From the NCBI RefSeq assembly GCF_032678705.1, contig NZ_JAVTSS010000001.1, positions 2,418,001 to 2,482,000 of the forward strand: DNA of 64,000 bases. The letters are read 5' to 3'. The notes under the pieces are model-generated. The model made no database searches and had not been told where the DNA came from. It saw only the letters and a list, made by a program, of their open reading frames with translations. The translations under genes and the position numbers were made by a program. How positions within the stretch are numbered: position 1 is the first letter of the stretch; each line of letters begins with the position of its first letter. Origin of the DNA: Pedobacter frigiditerrae (GTDB lineage: Bacteria; Bacteroidota; Bacteroidia; Sphingobacteriales; Sphingobacteriaceae). This document shows positions 32,504 through 42,000 of the stretch, piece by piece.

Positions 32504-33877
32504 CTAAAGTAAAATGCCTTTTAAAAACAACATGGCAAAAGAAAAATAGATAATCAAACCAGTAACATCTACTAAAGTTGCCACAAAAGGGGTTGAAGAA
32601 GCAGCTGGGTCGGCACCTAGTTTTTTAAGCAATAAGGGTAACATAGACCCCATTAAAGTACCCCAAAGTACAACGCCAATTAGCGAACAACCCACTACCA
32701 AACCTATTAAAATGTAATGCTCGCTAAATGAAGGCATGATAAAATGCCAGGCTAAAATTACGCTGAAACTGAGCAGGCAAAGTGTTGAACCTAAGAAAAT
32801 ACCAGAAAGAATTTCTCTTTTCATGACATCCCACCAATCTTTAATGGTTACTTCTCCCAGTGCCATGGCCTGAATAATGAGTGTAGCTGCTTGAGAGCCA
32901 CTATTGCCACCGCTAGAAATAATTAATGGGATAAACGTTGCCAGAATAACCACCTTTGCAATTTCATGTTCAAAGTTCGACATCGCTGCAATGGTTAATA
33001 ACTCGCCAAAAAAGAGCACTATAAGCCAAATCACACGTTTTTTATAAAGTTCAAAAACAGAAACATCTAAATAAGGTTCGTCTAAAGCTTGTGTACCCCC
33101 CATTTTCTGAATATCTTCTGAATATTCTTCGTGGGCAATCCACAAAATATCATCAATGGTTACAATACCTAATAGTACATTTTGGTCGTCTATTACTGGC
33201 AAAGCAACTCTATTATTCATCTTAAAAACCTGAATTGCTTCTTCTTGAGGGTCATTTACTTTCAGGGCGATTAGTCTATTATCCGTTAGTTCACCTATTT
33301 TAACTTCTGGGTCTGCTAATAAAATTTCACGAATTCGAATATCATCCAACAACACGCCATCTTTATCTATTACATAAACAACATCTATGGTTTCAGAATT
33401 TTTGCCATATCGACGAATGTGCGAAAGCACTCTGCTAACCGTCCATTCTATTTTTACAGCAATAAAATCTGGGGTCATCATCCTGCCTACGCTATCTTCT
33501 TCATAGCCTAAAAGATGTAACGCTTCTATCCTATCCTTATCTGGCAAAAGAATAAGCAGCTTTTTTACGGCGTCTCCTTTTAGTTCACCTAAAAGTGCAG
33601 TTCTATCATCGGGTGGCAAAGCCCGTATAATTTCAGTTAGCTTATTATTTTGTAGTTTTTTTATGATCCGCTCTTGGGTAGGGAAATCGAGGATACGAAA
33701 AACGTTAACGGCTCTTTTAATTGAAAGTGTTTCGATAAACTTTACAGCATGTTGTGGAAGCTCATCGATTAAATGCTCTACATCTGATATATTAAGCTCA
33801 TTTAAATAGGTTTTTAACTGCCTGTCACTATCGTTTTCCAACAATTCCAACACTTCATCTACAAGCAGTTCTTCCAT
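32504..33877 (-). CDS. mgtE: Magnesium transporter MgtE
   Basis: 457 residues. Domains in order: an N-terminal superhelical MgtE_N domain (about 20-125, FPTQERIIKKLQ and LLGELKGDAVKKLL), two CBS domains (about 130-255, with MMTPDFIAVKIEWTVSRVL and VIDDQNVLLGIVTIDDIL), and five transmembrane helices with SGGNSGSQAATLIIQAMALG and the ion-path segment near PAASSTPFVATLVDVTGLI. It is a homodimeric Mg2+ channel gated by intracellular Mg2+ through the N and CBS domains. Monocistronic as far as visible. Confidence 0.93.
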   Translation of the reverse strand: MEELLVDEVLELLENDSDRQLKTYLNELNISDVEHLIDELPQHAVKFIETLSIKRAVNVFRILDFPTQERIIKKLQNNKLTEIIRALPPDDRTALLGELKGDAVKKLLILLPDKDRIEALHLLGYEEDSVGRMMTPDFIAVKIEWTVSRVLSHIRRYGKNSETIDVVYVIDKDGVLLDDIRIREILLADPEVKIGELTDNRLIALKVNDPQEEAIQVFKMNNRVALPVIDDQNVLLGIVTIDDILWIAHEEYSEDIQKMGGTQALDEPYLDVSVFELYKKRVIWLIVLFFGELLTIAAMSNFEHEIAKVVILATFIPLIISSGGNSGSQAATLIIQAMALGEVTIKDWWDVMKREILSGIFLGSTLCLLSFSVILAWHFIMPSFSEHYILIGLVVGCSLIGVVLWGTLMGSMLPLLLKKLGADPAASSTPFVATLVDVTGLIIYFSFAMLFLKGILL

Positions 33878-34186
33878 AAGCTTAAATTTAGTTCATCGTT
33901 CTGCAAAAGTGCCTTTTTCTTTTTAAAAAATCCAATTTAATATTTTTCCTAAATTTTGATCAAACGTTAGAAATAAACAGAAAACAAAAGAATAAACCTT
34001 AAATTTTCCTTTATATATTAAATTAAAATTAGATTTTATTGAAAAATTAATTTAATTACAATAAAAACACTACCAAATTAGTAGTTATGTCACAAAATTT
34101 ATGCTTAAAAAACGATACAAATCACTATTTTACCAAAAAACATTCATTTATAATTTCAATATTTGTCATAATAAGCTCCAAAAATT
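33878..34186. other. AT-rich intergenic region upstream of the oxidase operon
   Basis: 309 bp, strongly AT-rich, between the divergent mgtE and the amine oxidase operon. It has no repeats of the types seen elsewhere. A -7-like AATATTTG at 34158-34165 lies 22 bp before the TTG start and is a candidate promoter. I see no riboswitch or other structure. Confidence 0.4.
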
Positions 34187-35773
34187 TTGAAATCTATATC
34201 AAGACGTGATTTTTTAAGTAAAAGTGGTCTTTTAGCAAGCGCTAGTTACCCAGCAATGATTGCTTTGGGCCTTTTAAAGTCGGCACCTGCCCACGCATTT
34301 AATTTAGAAAAAAAAGGAAATGGCAAAAAAGTAATCATTTTAGGAGCTGGTTTATCTGGATTGGCTTCCGCTTATGAGTTAACTAAATTAGGTTATGAAT
34401 GTACCATTCTTGAAGCTCGTGAAAGAACAGGTGGGCGTTGCTGGAGCATTAGAAATGGAAGCTCACACGCAGAACAAGACAAACCTTCAGTTTTTGCAAA
34501 GTTTGATGAAGGTTTATATTTTAATGCTGGTCCTTCACGCATCCCACATAACCATGAATTAACCTTGCATTATTGTAAGGAATTAGGTGTACCTATTCAG
34601 GTTTACAACAATGTTAACGAAAGCACTTACTTTTTCGCCGAAGGAAAAGGCGCACTTTCTAATAAAAAGGTACGAAATAGAGAAATTCATAACGACATAA
34701 GGGGTTATATGGCGGAGATGCTTTCTAAAACGATGGACTCGAATTTAGATAGCGCTTTAACAAAAGAAGATGGACAAAAAGTTATAGAATATTTAATGGC
34801 CGAAGGTGGTTTGGATGTGGATAAATTATACAAGGCATCTGCCAGAAGAGGATACATAGAATCACCTGGTGCGGGTAACAAACCTGGACTAATTGCTGAC
34901 CCATACAAACTGGCAGACATTATCAAATCGGGTTTAATGGACCCAGATTTTTACAATGTTGCAGAATATACTTACGAGTTGCAGATGACTATGTTTCAAG
35001 CTGTAGGTGGGATGGACAAAATTGCCCAAGCTTTTGAAAAGAAAGTTGCGCCAATGCTAAAATTAAATGCTGAAGTATTATCCATCAACAACACAACTGA
35101 TGGGGTAAAAATTATTTATAAGGATAAAACTGGAGAACACGAATTACAAGGAGATTTGTGTATTTGTACCCTGCCTTTACCAGTATTGAGCAGCGTAAAA
35201 AACAATTTTTCTTCCGACGTGAATCGAGCCATAGATTTTATAGAGTACAACAAAACTGGAAAAATTGGTTTACAATTTAAACGTAGGTTTTGGGAAGAAG
35301 ATGAACATATTTATGGAGGTATAACTCATACCAATAATGAATTAACGCAAATATTTTATCCATCTTATGATTACTTGAGTAAAAAGGGAATTTTAATTGG
35401 CTACTATAATTTTAATGAAAAGGCCGCACAAGTAAGCGAATTAAGCTATGCTGACAGAGAGAAACTAGCTTTACAAAAAGGAAGGTTAATTCATCCGCAG
35501 TACGACAAGGAATTTGAAAGTTCGCTTTCGGTAAGCTGGCATAAAACAAAATACAGCATTGGTGGATGGGCTGTTTACAATACTGAGACCAGGAAAAATT
35601 CTTATCCAGCCATGCTTAAACCAGACGGCAACGTTTATTTTGCTGGCGAACATTTAACTTATTTAAACGCATGGATGGCCGGTGCATTAGAATCGGCAAG
35701 AAGTGTTGTAACCGATATACATGCTAGAACCACAGAATCGAGATTAAAATACCCAACCCAAACAAAAGGATAA
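34187..35773 (+). CDS. Tat-exported flavin amine/L-amino-acid oxidase
   Basis: 528 residues from a TTG start (TTG AAA TCT ATA). The leader SISRRDFLSKSGLLASAS has the twin-arginine motif, so the protein is probably exported folded with FAD. The FAD fold begins KKVIILGAGLSGLASAYELT (about 48-67), then EARERTGGRCWSIRNG. The C-terminal FAD motif is YFAGEHLTYLNAWMAGALES. This is the flavin amine oxidase / L-amino-acid oxidase family, which gives imino acid plus hydrogen peroxide. First gene of a tight operon: 16 bp to the aminotransferase gene. Confidence 0.85.
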   Translation: MKSISRRDFLSKSGLLASASYPAMIALGLLKSAPAHAFNLEKKGNGKKVIILGAGLSGLASAYELTKLGYECTILEARERTGGRCWSIRNGSSHAEQDKPSVFAKFDEGLYFNAGPSRIPHNHELTLHYCKELGVPIQVYNNVNESTYFFAEGKGALSNKKVRNREIHNDIRGYMAEMLSKTMDSNLDSALTKEDGQKVIEYLMAEGGLDVDKLYKASARRGYIESPGAGNKPGLIADPYKLADIIKSGLMDPDFYNVAEYTYELQMTMFQAVGGMDKIAQAFEKKVAPMLKLNAEVLSINNTTDGVKIIYKDKTGEHELQGDLCICTLPLPVLSSVKNNFSSDVNRAIDFIEYNKTGKIGLQFKRRFWEEDEHIYGGITHTNNELTQIFYPSYDYLSKKGILIGYYNFNEKAAQVSELSYADREKLALQKGRLIHPQYDKEFESSLSVSWHKTKYSIGGWAVYNTETRKNSYPAMLKPDGNVYFAGEHLTYLNAWMAGALESARSVVTDIHARTTESRLKYPTQTKG

Positions 35774-35789
35774 CCTAAAACAAAAAATT

Positions 35790-36962
35790 ATGGCAAACAC
35801 ATTTAACCGTAGAAGCTGGATCAAATCTACAGCCATTATGGCGGGAGCAGCAACCTTCTTTTCTGGAGCATTAAACAAAATCTCAGCAATGCCACGTAGC
35901 ATTCAACAACGAGTATTGAGCGACAGTTTTGCTGATAAATTTGCAGTATTGAGAGCTCAACCTACCATGAAGGCTAGGTTGTCTGCCAATGAAAATCCCT
36001 TTGGACCATCTAAAGCAGCTAAAAAAGCTATGAAAAAAGCTTTGGACACCAGTTATCAATATCCTTTCATGCACATGCGTGAGTTAACCAGCAAAATTGC
36101 AGCACATGAAGGTATTCAAGGTGGCAACATCATGATGGATGCTGGTTCATCGCCTATATTGCTAGCTGCTTCCTTATTTTACGCGAAAAATGGTGGAGAA
36201 ATCATTTCTGCAGACCCATCTTATAACGACCTTCCAGCAGACGCTGAAAAACACGGCGCTAAATGGATAAAAACCGCCTTAACAAGCGATTATAAAATAG
36301 ACCTGGATGCAATGGAAGCCAAAATAAATGATAAAACCGCATTAATTTATATCTGCAACCCTAATAACCCGACAGCTACAATATTAGACACAGCTAAACT
36401 TGCAGCATTTTGTGAGAGAGTAAGTAAAAAAGTGCCTGTATTTATTGATGAAGCTTATATCGATTATTTACCAGACCCCAAAGCCGCAAGCATGATTGAT
36501 ATGGTTAAAAAAGGTTCAAATGTTATTGTGGCAAGAACATTCTCTAAACTATATGGCTTTGCAGGTTTACGTTGTGGTTATATCGTTGCTTTGCCAGAAA
36601 CTGTAAGAAGTCTATCTGCTTACTCAACTGGTATGATGAGCTTAACAGCTCCAACAATTGCAGCAGCCACTATCGCTTATCAAGAAACTGAATTTTTAAA
36701 AGATGCACTAGAAAAAACTACAGCATCAAAAGAATACTTATATAGTGTGCTCAAAGCCGAAGGTTATGATTATATTCCTTCCTCGGCAAATTTTGTCATG
36801 TTCCCTATTAAAATAACAGGAAATAAATTTGCACAAGAAATGAATAAAAGGGGCGTAAGCATTAGAACTTGGAAGTTTAGCGAAAAAGAATGGTGCAGGG
36901 TTAGTATCGGAAGAATGGATGAAATGAAAGCATTTGCAGAAGCATTTAAAGATATTTCATAA
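35790..36962 (+). CDS. Exported class I/II aminotransferase (HisC-like)
   Basis: 390 residues. The N-terminus NTFNRRSWIKSTAIMAGAATFF has paired arginines and a hydrophobic stretch, consistent with Tat export, unusual for a PLP aminotransferase. The catalytic fold follows: LSANENPFGPSKAAKKAM, the conserved NPNNPTATIL, VFIDEAYIDYLPDP and the PLP lysine Lys253 in ARTFSKLYGFAGLRCGY; the Arg near the C-terminus (EWCRVSIGRMDEM) binds the substrate carboxylate. It resembles histidinol-phosphate aminotransferase, but histidine biosynthesis is not nearby and the location argues for a different amino substrate, possibly coupled to the oxidase. Confidence 0.83.
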   Translation: MANTFNRRSWIKSTAIMAGAATFFSGALNKISAMPRSIQQRVLSDSFADKFAVLRAQPTMKARLSANENPFGPSKAAKKAMKKALDTSYQYPFMHMRELTSKIAAHEGIQGGNIMMDAGSSPILLAASLFYAKNGGEIISADPSYNDLPADAEKHGAKWIKTALTSDYKIDLDAMEAKINDKTALIYICNPNNPTATILDTAKLAAFCERVSKKVPVFIDEAYIDYLPDPKAASMIDMVKKGSNVIVARTFSKLYGFAGLRCGYIVALPETVRSLSAYSTGMMSLTAPTIAAATIAYQETEFLKDALEKTTASKEYLYSVLKAEGYDYIPSSANFVMFPIKITGNKFAQEMNKRGVSIRTWKFSEKEWCRVSIGRMDEMKAFAEAFKDIS

Positions 36963-36978
36963 AACAAACAATAATACA

Positions 36979-37977
36979 ATGAAAAAATTTCTACTTATTT
37001 TAAGTTTAAGCCTGACAATCAACTTTGCTCAAGCTCAACAAAAAACTGTAAATCCACGTCCAATTACAATGTTGGAGTATGATAAAGCTAAAAAATATAC
37101 CATTGCAGACCTGGACAAAGACACTTATGTTAAATTTGATAACATTTATATTTTAGATAGATACGAAGCGAGAAAACCGTATTTTATTACTGGAGATGAT
37201 GGTTTAAAAAAACGTATAGATTTATATAAATTTTTAGCTAAGGAAGGAATGCAAGAGCTGGGTGTAATGGTTTTTTACACCACCGAGAAGGGGAAAATCT
37301 ATCAGGCACTAATTCCTAATTTTACTGCCGAAGGCACAGTATGGGAAAAATACTTTCAAGATATTGATAACATCAATAAAGAGGAAAAAAACTTTATCTT
37401 AAAGTTATCTTATATCATTTCTAAAGAATTAAGCTATCAGCAATATAAGGTTTTAAATAGCGGAAAAAATCTTTCTGAAGAAGCTGCAACTTATGGTAGC
37501 GATATCTGTTTCCCTGGTGATGAGGCAGTGGCAATGGCTAATGGTTCAAAAAAATTGCTAAAAGACATTAAAGCTGGTGATGATGTGTTAACCATAGACC
37601 CATCTACCAAAATTACTACAGTGGTAAAAGTTAAAGAATTAACCCAGCACGATGCTAAAAACTATGCCTTAACCAAGTTAACCTTAATGGCAGAAAAGAG
37701 CATAAAAACTGCAACTGCAACAGAAATTAAATTAAGCACTAAAGTGCTACAAGCAACGCCAAATCATCCAATGCTTACCAAAAATGGCAATTTTAAAATT
37801 GGAGCGATAAAAGAAGGCGAAGAAGTGCTTTGCTTAAATGAATTAACTGGCAAATATGAAGCTTTTGTAGTTTGGAAAAAGGAAGAATTTGCTGGCGGAA
37901 CACAAAAAGTATACAACATGGTTGCCTCTGCAGGAACTACTTTTGTAATGAATGGCGTAATGGTAATGCAGAAATAA
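36979..37977 (+). CDS. Secreted protein with C-terminal Hint (Hedgehog/intein) domain
   Basis: 332 residues from ATG at 36979, which gives a proper signal peptide (MKKFLLILSLSLTINFAQAQ). Residues 21-176 form a domain I do not recognise. Cys177 starts the Hint domain: CFPGDEAVAMANG, LKDIKAGDDVLTID, the block B motif QATPNHPML (His263) and the closing VYNMVASAGTTFVMNGVMV. There is no sequence after it, as in Hedgehog-type or BIL domains. It probably self-processes at Cys177 by thioester chemistry. Third gene of the oxidase operon with 16 bp spacing. Confidence 0.8.
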   Translation: MKKFLLILSLSLTINFAQAQQKTVNPRPITMLEYDKAKKYTIADLDKDTYVKFDNIYILDRYEARKPYFITGDDGLKKRIDLYKFLAKEGMQELGVMVFYTTEKGKIYQALIPNFTAEGTVWEKYFQDIDNINKEEKNFILKLSYIISKELSYQQYKVLNSGKNLSEEAATYGSDICFPGDEAVAMANGSKKLLKDIKAGDDVLTIDPSTKITTVVKVKELTQHDAKNYALTKLTLMAEKSIKTATATEIKLSTKVLQATPNHPMLTKNGNFKIGAIKEGEEVLCLNELTGKYEAFVVWKKEEFAGGTQKVYNMVASAGTTFVMNGVMVMQK

Positions 37978-38048
37978 TTGTTTTAGAATATACTATAGAA
38001 TTAGTTACAACTTATTATCTTAGCGAAATAAGATGTAACTAATTTTTA

Positions 38049-39059
38049 ATGAAATATTTTTGTGTTTTTATTATCGCCCTGCTAATTTGTAATTTAAGTT
38101 ACAGTCAAGAAACTCCTCGAAGCACGCAATACATTTTCAATAATTATTTATTAAATCCTGCCTTATCTGGCATAGACAGTTATATCGACGTAAAATTAGG
38201 CTACAGAAAACAATGGTCGGGATTAGACGGAGCACCTAGCACACAATACGCTTCGCTTAGTATGCCCATGGGTGAAGAGTTTGTAAGAAGCTCTGTAAAT
38301 TCATTTAATTCTAAAGGCTACAATCCGTTAAGCAGAAGTTACGTAAACACTTATACTGCTGCAGAACCACACCATGGCATAGGTTTAATAGCAATGACAG
38401 ATAAAGCCGGCTTAATAAGACAAAGTAGTTTTAACTTCACCTATGCTTATCACTTGGGCATTAGCAATGATGTAAATTTAGCTGTTGGAGCATCTGCCGG
38501 AATTAATTTTCTAAGTTTTAATGCTACTGATGTAATTGCACAAAGCAGTAGCGACCCATTATTTACAGCTGATTACAACAATAGATTTAGACCCGATGTT
38601 GGTTTTGGTTTATGGTTATACAGTCCGAGATTTTTCATGGGCGCTTCTGCAAAACAACTTTTAGGCTCTAGAAGTGCAATTGAAGACAACAAGTCGGTAT
38701 CGTTACCTTATCAATCTACCACCGTTTATGCAACTGCAGGATATAAAATATTTTTGGATGAAGATATTGCAATGATCCCTTCATTTTTAGCAAGCTACCA
38801 TTTAAATTCTCCTGCTGCTGTAGATGCCAATTTGAAGTTAGCTTATCAGGATAGATTTTGGGTTGGTACAAGCTATAGAAATAATGATGCATTCTCAATG
38901 CTTGCAGGCTTCAATGTTGCAGCATTAGTTAACTTAAGTTATTCTTATGACATCAATACATCGGCATTGCGTTCTGTTAATCGTGGCACACATGAAATTG
39001 TACTAGGCTTTTTGTTAAATAATCGTTATCAGGTTAGGTGTTCTACTCGACAGTTTTAA
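38049..39059 (+). CDS. Type IX secretion system PorP/SprF family membrane protein
   Basis: 336 residues. Signal peptide ends near SYSQ. The start ETPRSTQYIFNNYLLNPALS is the PorP/SprF hallmark, followed by YRKQWSGLDGAPSTQYASLS and a series of beta strands of an outer-membrane barrel (GIGLIAMTDKAGLIRQSSF, DVGFGLWLYSPRFFMGASAK). These proteins help anchor T9SS substrates with type B (CHU_C) sorting domains. The stop overlaps the stop of the convergent giant CHU_C protein, a probable partner. It is 71 bp behind the Hint gene. Confidence 0.87.
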   Translation: MKYFCVFIIALLICNLSYSQETPRSTQYIFNNYLLNPALSGIDSYIDVKLGYRKQWSGLDGAPSTQYASLSMPMGEEFVRSSVNSFNSKGYNPLSRSYVNTYTAAEPHHGIGLIAMTDKAGLIRQSSFNFTYAYHLGISNDVNLAVGASAGINFLSFNATDVIAQSSSDPLFTADYNNRFRPDVGFGLWLYSPRFFMGASAKQLLGSRSAIEDNKSVSLPYQSTTVYATAGYKIFLDEDIAMIPSFLASYHLNSPAAVDANLKLAYQDRFWVGTSYRNNDAFSMLAGFNVAALVNLSYSYDINTSALRSVNRGTHEIVLGFLLNNRYQVRCSTRQF

Positions 39060-42000
39060 CGCAAAATAGTTATACTCCCACTTATTGGCTTACATTCTGA
39101 ACGTAAATCTATCAAGTAAAAATAAACGCCCGCAGGCAAGTCTTTTCCTCTAAATCTACCATCAAAAGGCTTGGTATAATTACCTATAGATTCATAAACC
39201 AATTGTCCGTCTCTTGTGTAAACTTTGATATTGTTGCCTTTATAATCTGGTAAACCGTTAACCATCCAAAAATCATTCAATCCATCGCCATTTGGTGTCA
39301 TTACGTTACCTAACTCTAAGTTATCATGTGTAACTTCAATATGGATTTTGGTGAACGTGCTCTCACAAGACCCCAATTTTCTTTTAATATAATAATCGGC
39401 AGTTTTACTTACCTTAAAGTTGAAAACACCGGTTGAAGTTTCCAAAATTGGTTTATCATCGCCCATATCAGCAAATAATTGATAAGTTCCCTCTTGCTTC
39501 CCAATGATAGGCACGGCAATATCAGACACATAACAAATCCTAATATCACTTACAACGGGAGCTTCTATTTTAAATGGCTCATCTAAAATTTCATAAACCT
39601 GACTAATGGCATAACCACAACTAGATTTATCCCTAACCTCTAAACGATATTTACCACTCCCCACATCAATTAAATCTTTGGTAAATTGAACTGCCTCTCC
39701 AGCTTCATTTATCCATTTATAATCGTACTCTGGCACACCACCAACAACTTGAATACCTTTTACAGAGCCGCGTTTTAAGCTACAACCATCTTTTACTGTA
39801 ACACCGCTATTTGGTGAGATTGTTAATTTCGGTGTTGCCGTAATTACAAATGGACCATGAACAGATTGGCAATTATTAATATCCCAAGCATATAAGGTAT
39901 AACTACCTGCTGGGATGTTTTTGATCTCTGAAATTGTGCCTGGGATGATGGTTCCAGCTTCATTTCTCCATTCGAATCTTGACGGTCTTACTGTTGATGT
40001 ATAATTGAGAGTGACGCTACCGTTAATAAGCTCGCAAGTTGTATTAATTTTGGTTTCAGTATAAGTAAATAACTGCGGTTCTAAAGCTGTAACTATAAAG
40101 GGCCTGCTAATTGCACAGGTATAAAGTGTATTACTTGCCGTAAGCGTATAGGTTCCAGGCGCTAAATCCGTTAAACCTATTTGCATACCACTTGAATAAG
40201 TTCCTTTTTTTAGAGAAACACCCGCTGCGTCTTTCCATTCGTAATAATCTGCATCTGTAATTGTCGGGCTACTAATTATTCCATTGTTTAAGCCGCATCT
40301 ACCAGGTGTAATTGCACCACCACTAATAACTACCGTATTGTAAATACTGATGTTGTATCTTTGAGAAACAGGAGAACATTGGCCTTGATCATAAATCATG
40401 ATTGTATAACCTCCACCTTCTACATTTTCTAAATCTAACGAAGTTGAAACTTCAGTTGTGCCCATTGCACCAGTTACCGGATCATGCTTAAACCATTTGT
40501 AAGTTGCTGTACCTGTTACATCATCCCAAACAATTCCTTTTATAGAGCCATTAGCCTTTCCGCAAGCTGCCGCAACTGATACACCTTGTGTTTTAATTTT
40601 TGGCTGTGGTTTTCTATTAATAGTTATCGGGTCAGAGTCTAGTTTACAGCTTGCATCATCAGTTACCCGTACAAAATAAGTGCCTTCTGGCAAGGAAGCT
40701 GGATTATTATTGCTTACAACCGCATTCGCAGTGTTTATCCATTGGTAACGAATAGTTCCCTTTCCTCTTAAAACTTCTGCAGTAAAAGTAAAAACAGTTT
40801 GTCCGCAAGCCGGAGTTGGAGGTATTATAGTCGGTTTAGTTAATTTTTGGTCTTTAACAATATGTATACTTGAAAAAGCTTTACACCCATCATCAATTGT
40901 TACTTCATAAGTACCCACATCTAACCCGGTAATGCTTTGAGTATTTCCCTTTGATGTACGACTATTATCTGTTTCTATTTTAACCCAACTAAATGTAAAT
41001 CCTTCACGATCTTCTGGAATAGTAATTGATCCATTTCCATTACAAGTTACTGGTTCTATAATAGCTTCATTTGGTAATAAGTCTGCCGTTGAGAAAGGTG
41101 ATGTTGTTGCATTTAACAAACTAGCAGTAGCAGTTACATTTCCACTTAGCGCTCCATTATATTCCCATTTTCCATCACTTCCTGCCTGTACAGTTTTAAT
41201 GTATGTTTTTCCTTCGCAAATACCATTACAGTTTTGTGAGAAAAACAATTCAACTTCAGAGTTAGGCGTCGCTTTTCCTGAAACATAATCTGCACGCTTT
41301 TTCAGAATTTGAATGTATGGCTGCAGAATACTTAAAGTCTTTCCTATTCCGAATGTTTTATTACAATACATACTATTTCTAGTAATCTTTACTGCTTTTG
41401 AAGAAGTTGTTTCTATTCCGAAATTATTATAGGCAATACTATTTTTCTCTTCGGTTGCTCCTCCTCCTATTGTTCCAATTGCATTATTACCAATCTGTAC
41501 TCCAATGCCATTACCCAAGTTTATGTTTCCAATAATATCTGTTCCAATGGTGTTTCCTGTTAAAATAAAGTCAGAATTAGTAATAGAAACCCCTACTGTC
41601 CTATTTCCTCCAATAACGTTATTGCGAACATATAGTGCCGAATTAACAGCATCAACCTTAAGGCCGGCGATTTCTAAAGAAGACGAAGAAAGAAAAATTG
41701 GCAATTCGTGAAAATCCTTTAAACCTGTTGCATCAACCCCTATTTTATTATTAATAATATTGATATCAAATCTCGTACTTGTAGAACTAAACCTTTTAAT
41801 ATCTAAGTTTATTCTGTTCGCGGCGATTACATTCCCTTCGCCAGCGTTATCTCCACCAACATCTAATGAGCAGTCGTATAAACTTGCAGACACACCATAA
41901 ACGTTTGTATTTGCAGTTATCCCATCGTAAAACAAACCGATTATATTAGACCTTACCTTTAGCTTGCTCAATGGATTAGGGGTTACAAACACAGTAGAAT

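Noticed and set aside
34187..36962. Histidine biosynthesis or tryptophan-derived pigment pathway
   Set aside because: No other his genes or violacein/indolocarbazole-type enzymes are near; the export signals argue against a cytosolic pathway.
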